From CAYJAQ01 sp964368275 (GTDB lineage: Bacteria; Bacillota_I; Bacilli_A; ML615J-28; CAG-313): a stretch of DNA of 7,466 bases. Shown here piece by piece: positions 5,864-7,466 of this stretch (positions within the stretch are counted from its first letter, which is position 1; the number at the start of each line of letters is the position of its first letter). The notes under the pieces are model-generated. The model worked only from the letters and a program-made list of their open reading frames with translations. It was not told the origin of the DNA and did no database searches. Both the position numbers and the translations under genes were made by a program. The DNA lies in assembly GCA_964368275.1 (NCBI GenBank), contig CAYJAQ010000062.1, positions 1 to 7,466 on the forward strand. The letters are read 5' to 3'.

Positions 5864-7465
5864 CTATTTCTCATCTTCTTCTAAATCATTAAATGACAAA
5901 TATAAGTTTACTCTTCCGAAAGGCATTCTAAATGGTATTGCTTTTTCAGTCAAGTCTTTATTTAAATAGATTCCTTCAAGTGTTTTACCACTAATTTCAA
6001 TACTACACTTATCAGGTTTTATTTTGAATAACCAGAAAGTTCGCTTTTGTGAAACTATTGAAGTACTGTTGCCATCGACAACTATGTAGTTTACTTTAAA
6101 ATAGAATAAATATAAAGTCAGTATCAAAGCAGCAAGGGCAAGAAGAACGATTGTAATTACTTTAAGTGACTTATTGGTAATAGTTGATTGTTCACTAACA
6201 AAGTCATTTGCTTTAATAGTGATTTGTTCAATCTCCTCAATATTATCAGTTTTACTGATTTTACCAATTGCTTCTTCGTATGTTGCGACAATTTGCTCAT
6301 AATCTTCTTTTGTATACTTACTAGGATCGATTGCTGCCAATTCGTCTTTTAGGCCTTTTATAGCGTCTTCACTAGCTTTATCTAAAGCGGTTGGACTATT
6401 TTCAACAACTTCAACAAACTCTAATACTATTCTTACCATTTCTTCTGCTTCAACTGTTTTTGATTCAAGCTTAGTAATGACTTCATTATATTGTACTTTA
6501 ATCTCTTGGAATTGATCATGACTGTAAACACTTGTATCTAATTCATCAAGGAAAGTAGCAGCTTTTTCAATTTGTTCAATTCTTGTCTGTTCTAACTCAG
6601 TTAAACCAACTAGGGCATAATCAGAGAAGTGATTTGTCTTGAAGATAATGAAGTTGCCAACTCTTTCAGTTGCGAATTTTTCAATTTGACCATTATCTGC
6701 GATATAAACTATTTCTAATTCACGCATTGAACGATACTCTTCAGGAATTAATATTCTAACTGTATAAATACCATTTTCAAGCGTGTAAGAAATGCGTCGT
6801 CCATTTTCAGCAAGATAAATATCAAATAGGGCTTTTATTTCGGTCTTTGCTTCTTCAGTTGGTATAGAAGATTCATATGTCTCTTTCGCAATTTCAACAT
6901 AAGTACCTTTTTGTTCAACAATTATTAATAATACATTAGAATCAATAACATCATCGTTTGATTGAACATCACCATAATAACCATTTTCGGATGGATCATA
7001 ATTACTATCATAATCACTTATGGAAGTATCTGGTTTTACAAGACCATCAGGCGTATTAGTACTTTTAGTTTTTACGCTCATAAAGTTAGATAAGTTATCA
7101 GTAATAACATCAGCTATGGCACCTCTTATATCAGAAAGTGTTAAATCAATCATTGACAAACTAACAATCGCTTGATCAGCGTATGCCTTTAAAGCTTTTA
7201 TGCCATTCTCGCTATATCGTTTAGATGCAACATATAGATCGTAAACTTCAGTAATATCGGTATTTGCCTCGTTAATAAGTTCTTGATTCTTTTGAGCAAG
7301 CACTGCTTTTTCTGCTTCTGCAGTAATAACAGCTAATGCTTTTTCAATACTATCATACGTAGTGCCATTATAAGTGGCCGTTCCATCAGCAGAAATTGCT
7401 ATATTGTTAATCCTAGCCGATTTCCGTACCTTTGAAGCACTTTCCGTACCCCTGTTTTTGTAAAT
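5864..7465 (-). CDS. large surface protein with FIVAR-like repeats and C-terminal membrane anchor, 5' end missing
   Basis: The frame is open to the right edge, giving at least 533 residues. The GTG at 7303 is mid-helix with no ribosome binding site, so it is not the start. Numbering from the first in-window codon: residues 24-46 (GTATYNGTTYDSIEKAL) resemble short beta/helix modules of Firmicute surface proteins. Three helical FIVAR-like units lie at about 82-120, 309-354 and 379-423. An acidic, Asn/Asp/Tyr-rich linker spans about 135-175. A beta domain ends in FKTNHFSDYALVG (275-287), a common surface-protein motif. One membrane segment covers 434-456. The last 77 residues contain EGIYLNKDLTEKAIPF and NLYLSF, resembling the end of an InlB B-repeat. 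No LPxTG motif is seen. A signal peptide would lie outside the window, unless the gene was cut by a mobile element near 7412. The gene is first of the three visible operon genes, and adhesion or envelope function is inferred. Confidence 0.82.
   Translation of the reverse strand: MYKNRGTESASKVRKSARINNIAISADGTATYNGTTYDSIEKALAVITAEAEKAVLAQKNQELINEANTDITEVYDLYVASKRYSENGIKALKAYADQAIVSLSMIDLTLSDIRGAIADVITDNLSNFMSVKTKSTNTPDGLVKPDTSISDYDSNYDPSENGYYGDVQSNDDVIDSNVLLIIVEQKGTYVEIAKETYESSIPTEEAKTEIKALFDIYLAENGRRISYTLENGIYTVRILIPEEYRSMRELEIVYIADNGQIEKFATERVGNFIIFKTNHFSDYALVGLTELEQTRIEQIEKAATFLDELDTSVYSHDQFQEIKVQYNEVITKLESKTVEAEEMVRIVLEFVEVVENSPTALDKASEDAIKGLKDELAAIDPSKYTKEDYEQIVATYEEAIGKISKTDNIEEIEQITIKANDFVSEQSTITNKSLKVITIVLLALAALILTLYLFYFKVNYIVVDGNSTSIVSQKRTFWLFKIKPDKCSIEISGKTLEGIYLNKDLTEKAIPFRMPFGRVNLYLSFNDLEEDEK
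7421..7450 (+). repeat. 10-base direct repeat at 20-base spacing, possible mobile-element end
   Basis: TTTCCGTACC occurs exactly at 7421-7430 and again at 7441-7450. The surrounding ~45 bases (7412-7456) are about half G+C, against roughly one third in the rest of the window. Closely spaced short repeats of this sort occur as transposase-binding sites at the ends of IS21-family elements. That identification is inference, since no transposase gene is visible. In the minus-strand frame the stretch codes for a basic Arg/Lys/Ser-rich segment unlike the acidic surface protein that follows. Confidence 0.45.
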
Positions 7466-7466
7466 A

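Noticed and set aside
7301..7303. GTG at 7303 as the start codon of the surface protein.
   Set aside because: The frame stays open with sensible surface-protein sequence for more than 25 codons upstream. No ribosome binding site precedes the GTG, and it falls inside a helical segment.
7446..7466. GTACCCC followed by TGT and TAAATA at the right edge, resembling the reverse complement of the IS right end at 1465-1483 and possibly a second copy's left end.
   Set aside because: Only seven contiguous bases match and the rest needs gaps. The adjacent 20-base-spaced repeat is not explained by that IS.

Overview
The window is AT-rich (roughly one third G+C by eye). Its genes carry Gram-positive-type ribosome binding sites (AAGGTGA, GGAG, AGAGG, AAGGG), and its surface-protein domains are typical of Firmicutes. 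The best guess is a low-G+C Firmicute or a relative near the Mollicutes border (Erysipelotrichia, Izemoplasma or Haloplasma-like). TGA is not read as tryptophan here, because all frames are intact under the standard code and tryptophan is TGG. All eight genes nevertheless end in TAA or TAG.

Layout, left to right. (1) Positions 1 to about 1485, plus strand: a nearly complete IS3-family insertion sequence with separate OrfA and OrfB. Its DDE catalytic residues are intact and its left end lies outside the window. (2) Positions 3854 to 1518, minus strand: a three-gene operon with a good promoter. It encodes an atypical Fpg/Nei-like DNA glycosylase, a 199-residue protein of unknown function and a ZIP/GufA-type metal transporter. 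The IS lies convergently just past its end, and no terminator is visible there. (3) Positions 7465 to 3934, minus strand: a tightly spaced envelope operon, running off the right edge. It encodes a large surface protein (5' end missing), a signal-anchored protein with an Fn3-like outer domain, and an MscS-type mechanosensitive channel. A stem-loop at 3870-3899 probably terminates it. (4) The last ~50 bases have a higher G+C content and carry a 10-base direct repeat at 20-base spacing. They may be the edge of another mobile element that cuts into the surface-protein gene.

The envelope operon is the most interesting unit. Two membrane-anchored proteins of opposite topology, one C-terminally anchored and one N-terminally anchored, are co-transcribed with a tension-gated channel. 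That suggests a surface structure linked to membrane tension, although nothing in the sequence proves they interact. The glycosylase lacks the usual catalytic N-terminal proline and sits in one transcript with a metal transporter, which also deserves a second look. No CRISPR array, tRNA, rRNA or phage genes were seen, and no stretch longer than 300 bases lacks a gene.
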